From Campylobacter concisus (GTDB lineage: Bacteria; Campylobacterota; Campylobacteria; Campylobacterales; Campylobacteraceae), in the NCBI RefSeq assembly GCF_003048405.1, contig NZ_PIQS01000002.1, positions 186,001-250,000 on the forward strand: 64,000 bases of DNA, in the 5' to 3' direction. A program made the position numbers and the translations under genes. The notes beneath the pieces are model-generated. The model ran no database searches and had not been told where the DNA came from. It was given only the letters and a program-made list of their open reading frames with translations. Each line of letters opens with the position of its first letter. The first letter of the stretch is position 1. Of the stretch, positions 55,015-64,000 are shown one piece after another.

Positions 55015-55920
55015 TTATGCTCCGTAAAGCTCTGTGCTTAAGTATCTTTCGCCATTATCTGGAGCTATGAAAAGTACTTTTTTGCCAGCGCCAAGTCTTT
55101 TAGCCACTCTTTTTGCAGCCACGTAAGCAGCACCACCGCTTATACCTATCATGAGTCCATCACTTTTAGCGATTGCTCTAGCTGCGTTTAGTGCGTCATC
55201 GTTGCTTACTTTTTCTACCTCGCTAACTAGGCTCATATTCATAGTATTTGGTAAAAATCCTGCTCCAATGCCTTGAATTTTATGCGGCCCTGGGTTGCCA
55301 CCACTTAAAACCGGCGATGCTTCAGGCTCAACTGCGATGATCTCAGTATCATAGCCCTTTTCTTTTAGAACTTTTGCCACGCCGCTTATCGTGCCACCTG
55401 TACCAACGCCAGCTACAAATGCATCAAGCTTACTAAAATCAGCCACAATCTCAGCTGCTGTTGTTAGTTCGTGAGCTTGTGGGTTATACTTGTTTTCAAA
55501 CTGGCTTAGCATTATGTGATTTGGCTGAGCTGCTAGCTCTGTAGCTCTTGCGATCGCTGCTTTCATACCACCAGATGCTGGAGTAAGCTCAAGTTGTGCG
55601 CCATAAGCAGCCACTATTTTACGTCTTTCGATGCTCATGCTCTCTGGCATGCAAAGTATCACTTTAAAACCAAGTGCAGCACCACACATCGCTACGCCAA
55701 TACCAGTATTTCCGCTCGTTGGCTCAACGATCGTATCGCCATGTTTTAGCGTACCGTCAGCTAGCATTTTGGTTATCATATTAAATGCGATCCTATCTTT
55801 TACAGAGCCACCTGGATTAAAAAACTCTAATTTTACGTAAATTTCAGCCTCGTCAGCACTTGTTTTAACCTTTACGATAGGTGTATTACCGATCGTTTTT
55901 ACGATGTTATCGTAGATCAT
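55015..55920 (-). CDS. cysK: Cysteine synthase A (O-acetylserine sulfhydrylase)
   Basis: A 301-residue PLP enzyme that makes cysteine from O-acetylserine and sulfide. The PLP Lys is in [14 protein letters not shown] (about 42), and [11 protein letters not shown] and [15 protein letters not shown] are the substrate and phosphate loops. The start is ATG 55920, seven bases after GGAGG; a GTG at 55923 overlaps that site. Upstream of cysE in a two-gene operon, substrate and product enzyme together. CysK can also bind CysE in a complex. Confidence 0.95.
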   Translation of the reverse strand: MIYDNIVKTIGNTPIVKVKTSADEAEIYVKLEFFNPGGSVKDRIAFNMITKMLADGTLKHGDTIVEPTSGNTGIGVAMCGAALGFKVILCMPESMSIERRKIVAAYGAQLELTPASGGMKAAIARATELAAQPNHIMLSQFENKYNPQAHELTTAAEIVADFSKLDAFVAGVGTGGTISGVAKVLKEKGYDTEIIAVEPEASPVLSGGNPGPHKIQGIGAGFLPNTMNMSLVSEVEKVSNDDALNAARAIAKSDGLMIGISGGAAYVAAKRVAKRLGAGKKVLFIAPDNGERYLSTELYGA

Positions 55921-56038
55921 CACTCCTCCTAAAATAAATAAGATAAATTTTGTGTAAATTTAGCACAGAATTTTAAAATAGATTATAAAAAGCCCCAATC
56001 TTTGGCAAATTTATAAAGAGTTGTTACATATTAGTAGT

Positions 56039-56707
56039 TTAATTTTTAATGCTGCTTAATATTTTTTGACCATTTTGGCTTAAAATTTTACCTTTGAAAT
56101 TCTCTTTACAAAACTCCAAAATAAGAGCGTGGTAGAGTTTTAAAATTTCAACCTCATCAAATTTCTCGCTATCAAGAAATTTATAAATTTCATCATAATC
56201 AAGCGAACTAAACCACTCAGCCGCCTCATCGTAGCTCTCAAAAGTATAGTCAAAATACGCCATTATCCTAAGCGCGTAAGCATCAACGACCATATATGGC
56301 TTACCGCAAGCATATGCCAGTATCGCATCGCAAGTCTCGGCTCCAACACCTTTTACGCTTATGAGCCACTCACGGCTGGCATTTTCTTTAAAATTTTCAA
56401 AGCTCTCGAATTCATTTTTTATAGCTAGGCAGAGCATTTTTAGCCGTTTTGCCTTTGTGTTGTAAAAGCCACTTGGCTTTATGAGCGTAGCAAGCTCGCT
56501 GTTTTCAAGCTCGCAAATGCCTTGTAGGCTATCTTTGTTTGCTTTTTTTAGATTATCTAGCGCTTTTTCTACGTTTTTCCAGTTGGTATTTTGCACTAAA
56601 ATAGCGCCCAAAACAACCTCAAAAGTACCCTCGCCTGGCCACTTTAGCTCATCAAAATTTTTGCTTTTGTGATTAAATAAGGTTAAAAATAGATCAGTTG
56701 AAGTCAT
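56039..56707 (-). CDS. MagIII-like 3-methyladenine DNA glycosylase
   Basis: A 222-residue helix-hairpin-helix glycosylase of the EndoIII superfamily. LISVKGVGAETCDAILAYACGKPYMVVDAYALRIMAYF (about 110-147) gives the HhH motif and the catalytic Asp in VVDAY. The C-terminal CxxC iron-sulfur ligands of EndoIII are absent, and the VxVDxY pattern favours H. pylori MagIII-type 3-methyladenine specificity. Overlaps the DUF815 ATPase gene by four bases. Confidence 0.83.
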   Translation of the reverse strand: MTSTDLFLTLFNHKSKNFDELKWPGEGTFEVVLGAILVQNTNWKNVEKALDNLKKANKDSLQGICELENSELATLIKPSGFYNTKAKRLKMLCLAIKNEFESFENFKENASREWLISVKGVGAETCDAILAYACGKPYMVVDAYALRIMAYFDYTFESYDEAAEWFSSLDYDEIYKFLDSEKFDEVEILKLYHALILEFCKENFKGKILSQNGQKILSSIKN

Positions 56708-57468
56708 TTTAAATTTTCTTTAAAAGTTAGATAAAACTGCTTTGCCGTCCTACCACTTCTGCTGGCTCTTAGCGTGGCGAAATTTTTAGCAAGCGTATGA
56801 AGCTCCTCTTTATCACCTGCGTAGTCTTTGAAGTAAAAATCAACCATTTTTAGATACTCGTCGTAGTTGCCCTGATAAAAACTAATCCAAAGACCAAAGC
56901 GATCTGAAAGAGAAATTTTCTCCTGAGCTGCGTCACTGTAATGTATCTCGCCGTCCATTAACTGTGAATTTTCATTTTCGCTTTTAAACTCGCTTATTAG
57001 ATGTCTGCGGTTTGATGTGGCGTATAAAAGCACGTTTTTTGGAGGCTTTTGGATAGAGCCGTCCATTATAGGTTTTAGAAATTTATACTCATTGCTACCA
57101 TTTTCAAAGCTTAGATCGTCGCAGAAAATGATAAATTTAAACTCACTTTTTCTAATATCGTCGATGATATCGCCAAGGTATTTTAGATCTTCGCATCCAA
57201 GCTCGATTATGCGAAGTCCAGCTTTATAAAATTTAGTAAAAACAGCCCTTACGAGACTTGACTTGCCACATCCTCTCTCACCCCAAAGAAGCACGTGGTT
57301 CGCATCCTTGCCTTCTATAAAATTTAGAGTATTTTTTAGTAAAATTTCTTTTTGTTTTTCCAGCCCATAAAGTGAGTCGATATCAACAAAATCAATATCA
57401 TCAACTGGTTTTAGCATGCCTTTTGTGCTTCTGTAAATCGCTGCATACTTCACGCCCCAATCTATCAC
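56704..57468 (-). CDS. DUF815 family AAA-like ATPase
   Basis: A 254-residue P-loop protein: VLLWGERGCGKSSLVRAVF (Walker A, about 57-75) and FIIFCDDLSFENGSNEY (Walker B, about 110) with KNVLLYATSNRRHLI (sensor 1) and a C-terminal ASRSGRTAKQFY. DUF815 proteins resemble DnaC/helicase-loader-like ATPases of unknown function. Four-base overlaps with both Mfd and the glycosylase link three DNA-related genes. Confidence 0.88.
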   Translation of the reverse strand: MIDWGVKYAAIYRSTKGMLKPVDDIDFVDIDSLYGLEKQKEILLKNTLNFIEGKDANHVLLWGERGCGKSSLVRAVFTKFYKAGLRIIELGCEDLKYLGDIIDDIRKSEFKFIIFCDDLSFENGSNEYKFLKPIMDGSIQKPPKNVLLYATSNRRHLISEFKSENENSQLMDGEIHYSDAAQEKISLSDRFGLWISFYQGNYDEYLKMVDFYFKDYAGDKEELHTLAKNFATLRASRSGRTAKQFYLTFKENLK

Positions 57469-60410
57469 TTCTTATCCTTTCTTAGATAGACCAAAATTTC
57501 AGCCAATACATCGTCATCATCCTTGCTACGTGACTTTAGCCTGATCTTTTCATCATCATTTTTTATTATTAGTATGTTTTGCTCGCTGTTTGAGATCGTT
57601 TTTATGCCAGCTTTTAGAGCTAAAATTTTGATGATGATAAGGTCTAAAAACTGCTTTGTAAATGTATCTATCTTGCCAAATCTATCCTCAAGCTCGCTTT
57701 GTATCTCATAGACTTCAGCGACCTCTTTACACTTGCTAAGGCGCCTGTAAATTTCAAGCCTTAGCCTATCTTCTCTTATAAATTCTTGATTTAAAAAGGC
57801 GCTCACACTAAGCTTTAGATCGATCTTGTCAAGCTTTGCGGAGTCTTGATTTAGCAGTTTATTGATCTCGTCTTCTAGCATCTTTAGATATAGCGAGTAG
57901 CCGATAGCCTCGATGTGGCCGCTTTGCGCCTCGCCGATGATGTTGCCACCACCCCTTATCTCAAGGTCGTGATAGGCTAGCACTGAGCCAGCGCCCAAAA
58001 ATGAGTTGCCCTCAAGTGCGACAAGGCGTTTTAGAGCGTCTTTGCTAATGGCATCTTTATCTTCAACTAAAAAGTAGCAGTAGGCCTGCTTATCGCTTCT
58101 GCCCACACGACCGCGCAGCTGGTGCAGGTCAGCCATGCCAAATTTATTAGCATTTTCTACGATTATGGTGTTTGCATTTGGCAAGTGGATGCCGCTTTCA
58201 ACGATGCTGGTGCAAAGTAGCAAGTCATACTCGCCCCGCTCAAATTTCATCATCTCATCTTCAGCGACTTTTGCATTTATCTTTGAGTGAAGTATCAAAA
58301 TTCTAAGCTTTGGCAAAATTTTTTTTAGCTCATTTGCCGTCTGCTCGATGTCTGCGATGTGGTTATGGATGTAAAAGGTCTGCCCGCCGCGTCTTAACTC
58401 ACGCATGATCGCCTCTTTGACAACCTTTTCGTCCCACTCTCTCACGCTTGTTCTCACATCCAGCCTCGAGCTTGGCGGAGTGGCTAAAATGCTATATGTT
58501 TTTATCTTGCTAAGCGCCATATTTAGGCTTCTTGGTATCGGCGTGGCACTCATACTTAAGATGTGTGAGTGCTGAGAAATTTCTTTTAGCTGCTCTTTTT
58601 GTTTAACGCCAAATTTATGCTCTTCATCAACAACGATAAGCCCTAAATTTTCAGCCTTTACGCCAAGAAGCGCATGCGTACCCACGCAAACTATGGGCTC
58701 ATTTTCTTTTAACGCTTTTTGCAGGCTTGATTTTTCTTTGGCGCTTGAGAAGCGGTCTAGCCTAAAGACCTTTATGCCAAATTTGCTAAATCTCTGGCTT
58801 AGCGTCTTGTAGTGCTGCGAGCTAAGTAGCGTCGTTGGCACGAAAAAAAATGCGCTAAAGCCTGATTTTATGCAGGTAAATATAGCATTCATCGCAACTT
58901 CAGTCTTACCAAAGCCAACGTCTCCGCTAAGCAGCCTATCCATGACCTTGCCGCTTTTTAGCTCATCCCTTATATCATTTACCGCTTTTTGCTGATCACT
59001 CGTATATGAAAAGCCAGCGTCTTGGACAAAATTTAGATAAGAGATGTCTTCTTTTTGCAAAATTTTACCAGCCACGAGCTCTCTTTTTGCCGCCATTGCT
59101 ACGATCTTTGAAGCGATTGCGAAGAGTTTTTCTCTAACCTTTTCTTTTATCTTGGCAAAATTTGCCTTGCCCAAACGATCAAGCACCGCCATAGAGCCAT
59201 TTTGAGCGATGTAGCGGTCTATCAAATTTAGATGTTCAACCGGCAAAAGAAGCTTGTCGTCATTTTGATAAGCGATAACCACAAATTCTTTCGTCGCGCC
59301 CAAAACTTTGATCTTTTCAAGCCCTAAAAACCTGCCTATACCATAATCTTCATGCACGACATAGTCATTTACTTTTAACTCGTCCACCACGAGACTTGAG
59401 CGCTTAACTCGCCTTTTTTTCTCAAATTTATTAAGTGAGACTACGATCTTGTCGTTTGAAGTTAAATTTACTACAAGAGGCGAAATTTCAAGCTTTACGT
59501 TAGCAAAGCCATCAAGCTCATAGCCCTTAAAAAGCCCTTCATTTCTTGAAAGAACGGTTATACTTTTGCTCTTATTTAGCTCAAAAAAGTCAAAATTTAA
59601 AGTAACTTCTAAGTCTTTATAGATCTTTGGTTCAGGCAAAATTTCAATGCCCTTGAATTTCTCCTTGGGCACATCATAAATTTCAAAATCTATCTTCTTA
59701 ACAAGCTTTGAGTCAAATTCTTTCAAATAGTCACTAAAGCTATCGATCGCCCAAAATCCAAGCGAATTTAGGTCGCTCACCAAGGCGTCGCTTTGCATAT
59801 CCTCGATCTTTTGGCTGACCTTTTCAAACTCGTCTTTGCTCAAATTTGCGATAAATGGCACGATCTCGGCCTCGCTTAGCTCGGCTTTATTGCTAATTTG
59901 CGTGGCGGTGTTGTAGTTCCTTATACTCTCAACCTCATCGCCAAAAAGCAAAATCCTAACAGGATCATCCATATTTACGCCGTAAATGTCGATCACTTCG
60001 CCGCGTATGCTAAACTCGCCAACGCTCTCAACGATATCGACGCACTCGTAGCCAAAGCGTATGAGTAAGTCGGTAAATTCGCTTAAATTTAGATTATCTT
60101 TTAGCTTGATCGTTGAGCTTTCTAGGTTTTTTTGCGTTGGAAGTGGGTTTAAAAGCGTGCTAAATGGGCTTATGATAATCTTTTTGCCATCAAATTTATA
60201 GTATTTGCTAAGAACGGATGAAATTTCAAAAAGCTCTTCGTTAAAGCTTCTTAGATCATCGCCCTTTTTAGCTCTAAAATCAGGTAACCTAAATGCACTA
60301 AAACCAGCAAAACTGGCCGCATCAGCGCAAAGTTCCGCCTCTTTGTCATCTTCACAGATGAGAATTTGTGGGGCGTGTGTTAAAAGATACTCATAGACCT
60401 TTGCTTGCAT
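57465..60410 (-). CDS. mfd: Transcription-repair coupling factor Mfd
   Basis: A 981-residue translocase that removes stalled RNA polymerase and recruits UvrA. UvrB-homology modules, an RNAP-interaction (CarD-like) domain (about 345-410, LKVNDYVVHEDYGIGRFLGLEKI), Walker A LLSGDVGFGKTEVAM (about 493), DEEH in LIVVDEEHKFGVKQKEQL, RGGQTFYIHNH and the TRG motif region RGRVGRSDKQAY are present. It is shorter than E. coli Mfd (1148). Overlaps folC by 20 bases. Confidence 0.97.
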   Translation of the reverse strand: MQAKVYEYLLTHAPQILICEDDKEAELCADAASFAGFSAFRLPDFRAKKGDDLRSFNEELFEISSVLSKYYKFDGKKIIISPFSTLLNPLPTQKNLESSTIKLKDNLNLSEFTDLLIRFGYECVDIVESVGEFSIRGEVIDIYGVNMDDPVRILLFGDEVESIRNYNTATQISNKAELSEAEIVPFIANLSKDEFEKVSQKIEDMQSDALVSDLNSLGFWAIDSFSDYLKEFDSKLVKKIDFEIYDVPKEKFKGIEILPEPKIYKDLEVTLNFDFFELNKSKSITVLSRNEGLFKGYELDGFANVKLEISPLVVNLTSNDKIVVSLNKFEKKRRVKRSSLVVDELKVNDYVVHEDYGIGRFLGLEKIKVLGATKEFVVIAYQNDDKLLLPVEHLNLIDRYIAQNGSMAVLDRLGKANFAKIKEKVREKLFAIASKIVAMAAKRELVAGKILQKEDISYLNFVQDAGFSYTSDQQKAVNDIRDELKSGKVMDRLLSGDVGFGKTEVAMNAIFTCIKSGFSAFFFVPTTLLSSQHYKTLSQRFSKFGIKVFRLDRFSSAKEKSSLQKALKENEPIVCVGTHALLGVKAENLGLIVVDEEHKFGVKQKEQLKEISQHSHILSMSATPIPRSLNMALSKIKTYSILATPPSSRLDVRTSVREWDEKVVKEAIMRELRRGGQTFYIHNHIADIEQTANELKKILPKLRILILHSKINAKVAEDEMMKFERGEYDLLLCTSIVESGIHLPNANTIIVENANKFGMADLHQLRGRVGRSDKQAYCYFLVEDKDAISKDALKRLVALEGNSFLGAGSVLAYHDLEIRGGGNIIGEAQSGHIEAIGYSLYLKMLEDEINKLLNQDSAKLDKIDLKLSVSAFLNQEFIREDRLRLEIYRRLSKCKEVAEVYEIQSELEDRFGKIDTFTKQFLDLIIIKILALKAGIKTISNSEQNILIIKNDDEKIRLKSRSKDDDDVLAEILVYLRKDKK

Positions 60411-61593
60411 AGTACTCTTTTAAAAAGGCTTCGGCTAGATGAAATGAGCCAAAGGCTAGATAAATTTTGCCGTTTTTTGCCTCTTTTATATCGTTCATAT
60501 CGCTTGGCTCAAACTCTCTATGTGAAATTTCAAGCTCGTTTAACGCTTTATTTATGAGCTCTCCGCCAAGCTCCCTGCCCTCGCAGTAGTAGTGATAAAG
60601 CAGCACGTCCTCAACGACTGGCTTTAAAGCTGCCAAAACCGCCTTGAAATCTTTATCTAAAAACGAGTTATAAACTAGAGTTAGCTTCTTGTCACTAAAC
60701 TCTTTAGAGCTAAATTTCTTAGCCACAGCCTTTGCGCCAAGCTCGTTGTGACCAACATCCACATATAAATTTGAAGCGATCTTTTCGCATCTGCCTCGAA
60801 GCGTAAGAGTACCAAGCTTTTTGATATCTATGCTATTATCTAAAATTTTAGCTGCGGCGTAGGCTAGAGTTAAATTTGATCGTAAAAACTCTGGTAGATT
60901 AAATTTATCTGCATAGTTTGCGATCTCGTTTAAATTTTCTTTGGTTAAAATTTCTCTTGGAAAGCTCAAAATTGCGCCCCTCTCGCTTGCGATCTCTTTT
61001 GCGATAGCAACGCTTATCTCGTTCATCTCATCATTTAAAATAGCTCTTTTACCCATAGCTTCAAATTTCGTGCGAGAAATTTCTTCTAAGCTATCTCCAA
61101 GAACTGCCGTATGATCGAGTCCAATAGGCGTAAAAATACTTAACTCTTTTTCAAAAACATTTGTCGCATCAAGCACACCACCCATGCCAGCTTCGCAGAC
61201 AAAATAGTCGCAACCCTCAAAAAGCACGGCAGAAAGCAGCGTCATATACTCAAAATAGCTCGTTTTTATCTTGTATTCATCACTTAAAAGAGCCTGCAAA
61301 CGCTCATGAGCAGCCTCCAAAATTTCATCACTAGCAACCTCACCATTTAGCCAAAATCGCTCATTAAATTTAAATATATGAGGGCTTGTGTAGTGCCCGA
61401 CTTTTGCACCGTTTTGGCTTAAAATTTGCGCTAAAAAGCGGCCAGTGCTACCTTTGCCATTTGTGCCGATGATGTGAATAATCTTAAATGGCTTTATATG
61501 CTCTTTTATAGTCGCATACGCTCTAATAATCCTGCCATAGTCAATCTCTTTATAGTAAAGTGGTTTGCCATCAAGAAATTTAGCTAGGCTCAT
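60391..61593 (-). CDS. folC: Folylpolyglutamate/dihydrofolate synthase FolC
   Basis: A 400-residue Mur-ligase-like enzyme. IIHIIGTNGKGSTGRFLAQIL (P-loop, about 39-59), HYTSPHIFKFNERFWLNG, and FTPIGLDHTAVLGDSLEEIS are diagnostic. It adds glutamates to folate and may make dihydrofolate. A GTNGKGST nucleotide loop is intact. Overlaps mfd by 20 bases and the diguanylate cyclase gene by four. Confidence 0.95.
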   Translation of the reverse strand: MSLAKFLDGKPLYYKEIDYGRIIRAYATIKEHIKPFKIIHIIGTNGKGSTGRFLAQILSQNGAKVGHYTSPHIFKFNERFWLNGEVASDEILEAAHERLQALLSDEYKIKTSYFEYMTLLSAVLFEGCDYFVCEAGMGGVLDATNVFEKELSIFTPIGLDHTAVLGDSLEEISRTKFEAMGKRAILNDEMNEISVAIAKEIASERGAILSFPREILTKENLNEIANYADKFNLPEFLRSNLTLAYAAAKILDNSIDIKKLGTLTLRGRCEKIASNLYVDVGHNELGAKAVAKKFSSKEFSDKKLTLVYNSFLDKDFKAVLAALKPVVEDVLLYHYYCEGRELGGELINKALNELEISHREFEPSDMNDIKEAKNGKIYLAFGSFHLAEAFLKEYYASKGL

Positions 61594-63164
61594 TTTTCCT
61601 CGATTATCTTTGGCATTACTTGATTTCTACCATTTTCTTTTGAGAGATAAAGCATCTTATCAGCAGCCTCAAGCGTCATTGTCTCACTTAAATTTGCACT
61701 TCTTGTCGCTATACCAGAGCTGATAGTAACTTTGATGCGCTCATTTTTATAGATAAATTTGAAATTTTCTATCATACTTCTTAGCTTATCTCCAAATTTA
61801 ACACTATCTTTTAAGCCAGTGCTTGGAAGCAAGATTACAAATTCTTCGCCACCATATCTACCAACAAAATCAACCTTTCTAGCATTTTTCTTAAGTACTT
61901 GAGCTACCGCTGAAAGAATAACATCTCCAGCCTCATGCCCATAAGTATCGTTTATGCTTTTGAAAAAGTCAATATCAACAAAGCAGATAGAATAGTCAGT
62001 CCCATAGCGTTTATATGCCTCTTCAATGCGTTGAATCTCGTTCATCAAAGCACGCTTAGTAGATACCTTTGTCAAAAAGTCTTCTTTGCTCTCCAGTTTA
62101 GCTTCCTCAAGCTCTTTTTCAAGGCTGTTTACTCTATTTTGAAGCTCTAAGATAGTAGCTTGTCTATTGTGCATCTCGATACCAAGCTCTTTGCTCTCGA
62201 TCTCCAAAGCACCAGCGATCTCAATAAGCATGCTTCTTACTTGATCAATGCTATTTGTATTTAAATTTACATTTTTTAGATCATTTTTAATGCTTTTAAC
62301 TTTATCAGAACTACTTTGCGAACTAACCGCAATATCAGAAATTTTCTCGCTTATATTTTGCAAGACATTATTTAGCGAACCAACTTTTTCTATGATCTCC
62401 GTTCTATCTTCTTCTATCCTGCGATCAACAAATGCCTTTACCTTTTCTTGAAATTCTTTGCTATTTAAGGTTTTAGGATTTTGCTTCAAAGTACTTCTTA
62501 TCGTGCTAAGCTCTTCATCAAGATCCTTTGTAATAGAAGGCTCAAGAGTAAGGCTTAAAAGCTGAATCAAAACATCCTCTTCGCCATCTTCATCTTTTTG
62601 TGTAAGAAATTTCTCAAGTTCAGAACTCATTGTCTTTAAATCATCAAAATTTCTAACACCATAATATTTCAAAAATTCTAAAAACTCAGTGTCGTAAGAG
62701 CTAACAAAGTCAAACCATCTAAGGCACATTTCTTCAAGATTTTTCTCATCATATCTTCTAGCGAGCAGCTGCATACTTTGCTCTGCTAAGCTTTTTGCAT
62801 CTTTATTGTGAAGCATTGAGATAGCTTGGAGAATTCTTCTAGCAAATGCATTTAGCGACTGTAGTTTTTTATCATCAGCCACAAGGCCTGCTCCTTGTTG
62901 AGCACCCCTAGAGAGCCTAGCAGTCATAAAAGCGACAAACTCATCGACCGTCTTTATATGAAGGCTTAGGGCTTGATTTTTATATTCGTCACCAAGCCTT
63001 GAGATATATTTTTCTATCTTTTTACTCTCTTCTGTTGTAAAGCCGTATTTTTTAGAAATTTCATTATAGACTTCAGTGTAATTCTCTGGCGTTAGCATCA
63101 AATGGCGATCTTTGATCTCATTTAAGGCTTCCTTGACTATTTGACTAACGGTTACTGCTGCCAT
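61590..63164 (-). CDS. Diguanylate cyclase (GGDEF protein)
   Basis: A 524-residue cytoplasmic protein. A helical N-terminal region (about 1-130; LNEIKDRHLMLTPENYTEVYNEISKKYG) and a long coiled-coil area (about 200-360) lead to a GGDEF domain (about 365-520): SICFVDIDFFKSINDTYGHEAGDVIL, then VDFVGRYGGEEFVILLPSTG with an intact GGEEF and no obvious RxxD I-site. It should make cyclic di-GMP. In C. jejuni a similar gene lies between folC and lptE. Overlaps both neighbours (by 4 and 20 bases). Confidence 0.93.
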   Translation of the reverse strand: MAAVTVSQIVKEALNEIKDRHLMLTPENYTEVYNEISKKYGFTTEESKKIEKYISRLGDEYKNQALSLHIKTVDEFVAFMTARLSRGAQQGAGLVADDKKLQSLNAFARRILQAISMLHNKDAKSLAEQSMQLLARRYDEKNLEEMCLRWFDFVSSYDTEFLEFLKYYGVRNFDDLKTMSSELEKFLTQKDEDGEEDVLIQLLSLTLEPSITKDLDEELSTIRSTLKQNPKTLNSKEFQEKVKAFVDRRIEEDRTEIIEKVGSLNNVLQNISEKISDIAVSSQSSSDKVKSIKNDLKNVNLNTNSIDQVRSMLIEIAGALEIESKELGIEMHNRQATILELQNRVNSLEKELEEAKLESKEDFLTKVSTKRALMNEIQRIEEAYKRYGTDYSICFVDIDFFKSINDTYGHEAGDVILSAVAQVLKKNARKVDFVGRYGGEEFVILLPSTGLKDSVKFGDKLRSMIENFKFIYKNERIKVTISSGIATRSANLSETMTLEAADKMLYLSKENGRNQVMPKIIEEK

Positions 63165-63684
63165 TTCTATATCCTTTTACCGCTAAACTTGCGATATACT
63201 CATCAAAGGCCTCTTTTGATGCCTCTTTGATAGCTTCGTATTTTTGAGTATCACTAAGAACGCTATCAGCAAATCTTACATCTTTTTGACGTCTTGCGAC
63301 ACTAAAGTCATACTCGCCAGTGGCTGGAATATCAACTACGGTGCCATCTTTAAATTTAGTCTTATAATTTAAGCTTAAATGTGCTTTATATGACGTAATG
63401 TAGCCAAACTCATCATAAATGATCGCTTCATAGCTTAAATTATTAACTGAAACTATTATCGAAGTATCAGCACTCTCTTTGCTTGATAAATTTTTATTTA
63501 GCCTTGCGACCATACCCTCTTTTACAGCATCCTTTATCCAAACGCTATTTTTTGGCTCTTCTTTGCTGATAATCACATCAACGTAAATTTTATCGCCAAC
63601 TAGATCATGTGTGATCTTTGAAACTGGTTTATAACCACATCCGCAGATAAATATCGCAATAAAAAACGCTAAAAAATATCTCAA
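63145..63684 (-). CDS. lptE: LPS-assembly lipoprotein LptE-like
   Basis: A 179-residue lipoprotein: the signal peptide ends FICGCGYKP, so Cys is lipidated. The mature part begins GYKPVSKITHDLVGDKIYVDVIISKEEPKNS, a LptE/RlpB-like start, with repeated strands and helices. LptE plugs the LptD pore that inserts LPS in the outer membrane. Three bases after leuS, as is common for the leuS-lptE pair. Confidence 0.87.
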   Translation of the reverse strand: MRYFLAFFIAIFICGCGYKPVSKITHDLVGDKIYVDVIISKEEPKNSVWIKDAVKEGMVARLNKNLSSKESADTSIIVSVNNLSYEAIIYDEFGYITSYKAHLSLNYKTKFKDGTVVDIPATGEYDFSVARRQKDVRFADSVLSDTQKYEAIKEASKEAFDEYIASLAVKGYRNGSSNR

Positions 63685-63687
63685 AAT

Positions 63688-64000
63688 TTATCCTTTAATG
63701 ACGAAATTTACTAATTTGCCTTTTATATAAATCTCTTTTAAAATTTCTTTTCCTTCAAGCCATTTAGCTACGTTTTGCTTAGCTAGCTTTAAAATTTCAC
63801 CCTCACTCTCGCTCGCTGCCACTTCAAACTCAGCCCTTTTTTTGCCATTTACCGTAACTGCAAGAGCGATGCTATCTTTTACAAAAACCTCTTCTTTTAC
63901 GTCTATTTTTGTGAAATTTTTTCTACCAAAAAGCTCTTCACTAAGCTCATTTGCGATATGCGGCACGATAGGCTCAAGTAAATTTAAGATAATAAAAAAG
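63688..64000 (-). CDS. leuS: Leucyl-tRNA synthetase, C-terminal part
   Basis: Partial: only the last 103 codons are visible, running off the right edge. The text [23 protein letters not shown] is the typical end of the anticodon-binding domain, followed by the C-terminal [16 protein letters not shown] beta domain (here [40 protein letters not shown]) that contacts the tRNA. It lies directly before lptE, the order seen in many Gram-negative genomes. Confidence 0.95.
   Translation of the reverse strand, partial: FFIILNLLEPIVPHIANELSEELFGRKNFTKIDVKEEVFVKDSIALAVTVNGKKRAEFEVAASESEGEILKLAKQNVAKWLEGKEILKEIYIKGKLVNFVIKG

Overview
The window looks like chromosome of a Campylobacter of the C. concisus group. 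It is AT-rich and densely packed, and gene orders in it match blocks I recall from C. jejuni: cprS-cprR-htrA / cbpA-hspR-kefB; purH-djlA-like-purL-mnmE-jag-yidC-yidD-rnpA-rpmH; mfd-folC-(GGDEF)-lptE-leuS; rpe-dnaQ beside rpmB. Species assignment is inference. I see no rRNA, tRNA, CRISPR, insertion sequence or prophage.

Layout: 1-7,230 carries a truncated CPA-type antiporter, a degenerate GGDEF-like protein, the CprRS two-component system, the HtrA protease and a divergent heat-shock operon (cbpA-hspR-kefB) whose promoter carries a near-consensus HspR operator (HAIR). 7,330-11,800 holds envelope export genes: a LolC/E-type permease, SecA and LolA. 11,826-17,485 is a tight minus-strand operon: D-amino-acid transaminase, DUF523, a small membrane protein, a lipoprotein fusing an NlpC/P60-like and a VanY-like peptidase, a Pif1/RecD-like helicase and an exported protein. 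17,590-24,334 holds cell-division genes: an FtsL-like protein with RsmH, and PpiD/SurA-like - FtsA - FtsZ. 24,424-27,365 holds a DUF59/NnrS-like/DUF2249 trio (probable redox or nitric-oxide link) and MsrAB. 27,445-33,563 is purH...purL enclosing three non-purine genes, one a serine-dehydrogenase-proteinase-like protein.

33,836-39,199 holds MdaB and the rpmH-rnpA-yidD-yidC-jag-mnmE string; rnpA has no ATG, GTG or TTG start and appears to begin at ATT. 39,322-41,207 is a plus-strand pair: a degenerate family-4-like uracil-DNA glycosylase, probably on a leaderless mRNA, and an exported protein. 41,267-48,301 has a flagellum-dependent secreted protein (Cj0814-like) behind a probable sigma-28 promoter, a previously overlooked 50-residue protein, a split ThrE-type exporter, PrmC, an M48 protease and an SLC6-type transporter; patches here are visibly richer in G+C than their neighbours. 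48,481-52,599 holds DnaQ-like exonuclease, Rpe, and a two-gene signalling cassette (STAS-STAS-CheX-like plus HDOD-like). 52,773-55,920 holds RpmB, a two-helix K+ channel, a YdcH-like protein, CysE and CysK. 56,039-64,000 holds a MagIII-like glycosylase, DUF815 ATPase, Mfd, FolC, a diguanylate cyclase, LptE and the 3' end of leuS.

Most genes are ordinary core functions. The points most worth a second look are the rnpA start codon, the HAIR operator, the STAS-STAS-CheX-like/HDOD pair, the NlpC-VanY fusion, the degenerate glycosylase with its leaderless promoter, the sigma-28 secreted-protein locus and the high-GC mosaic. No gap between genes exceeds 300 bases; the largest (33,564-33,835) holds one strong hairpin.
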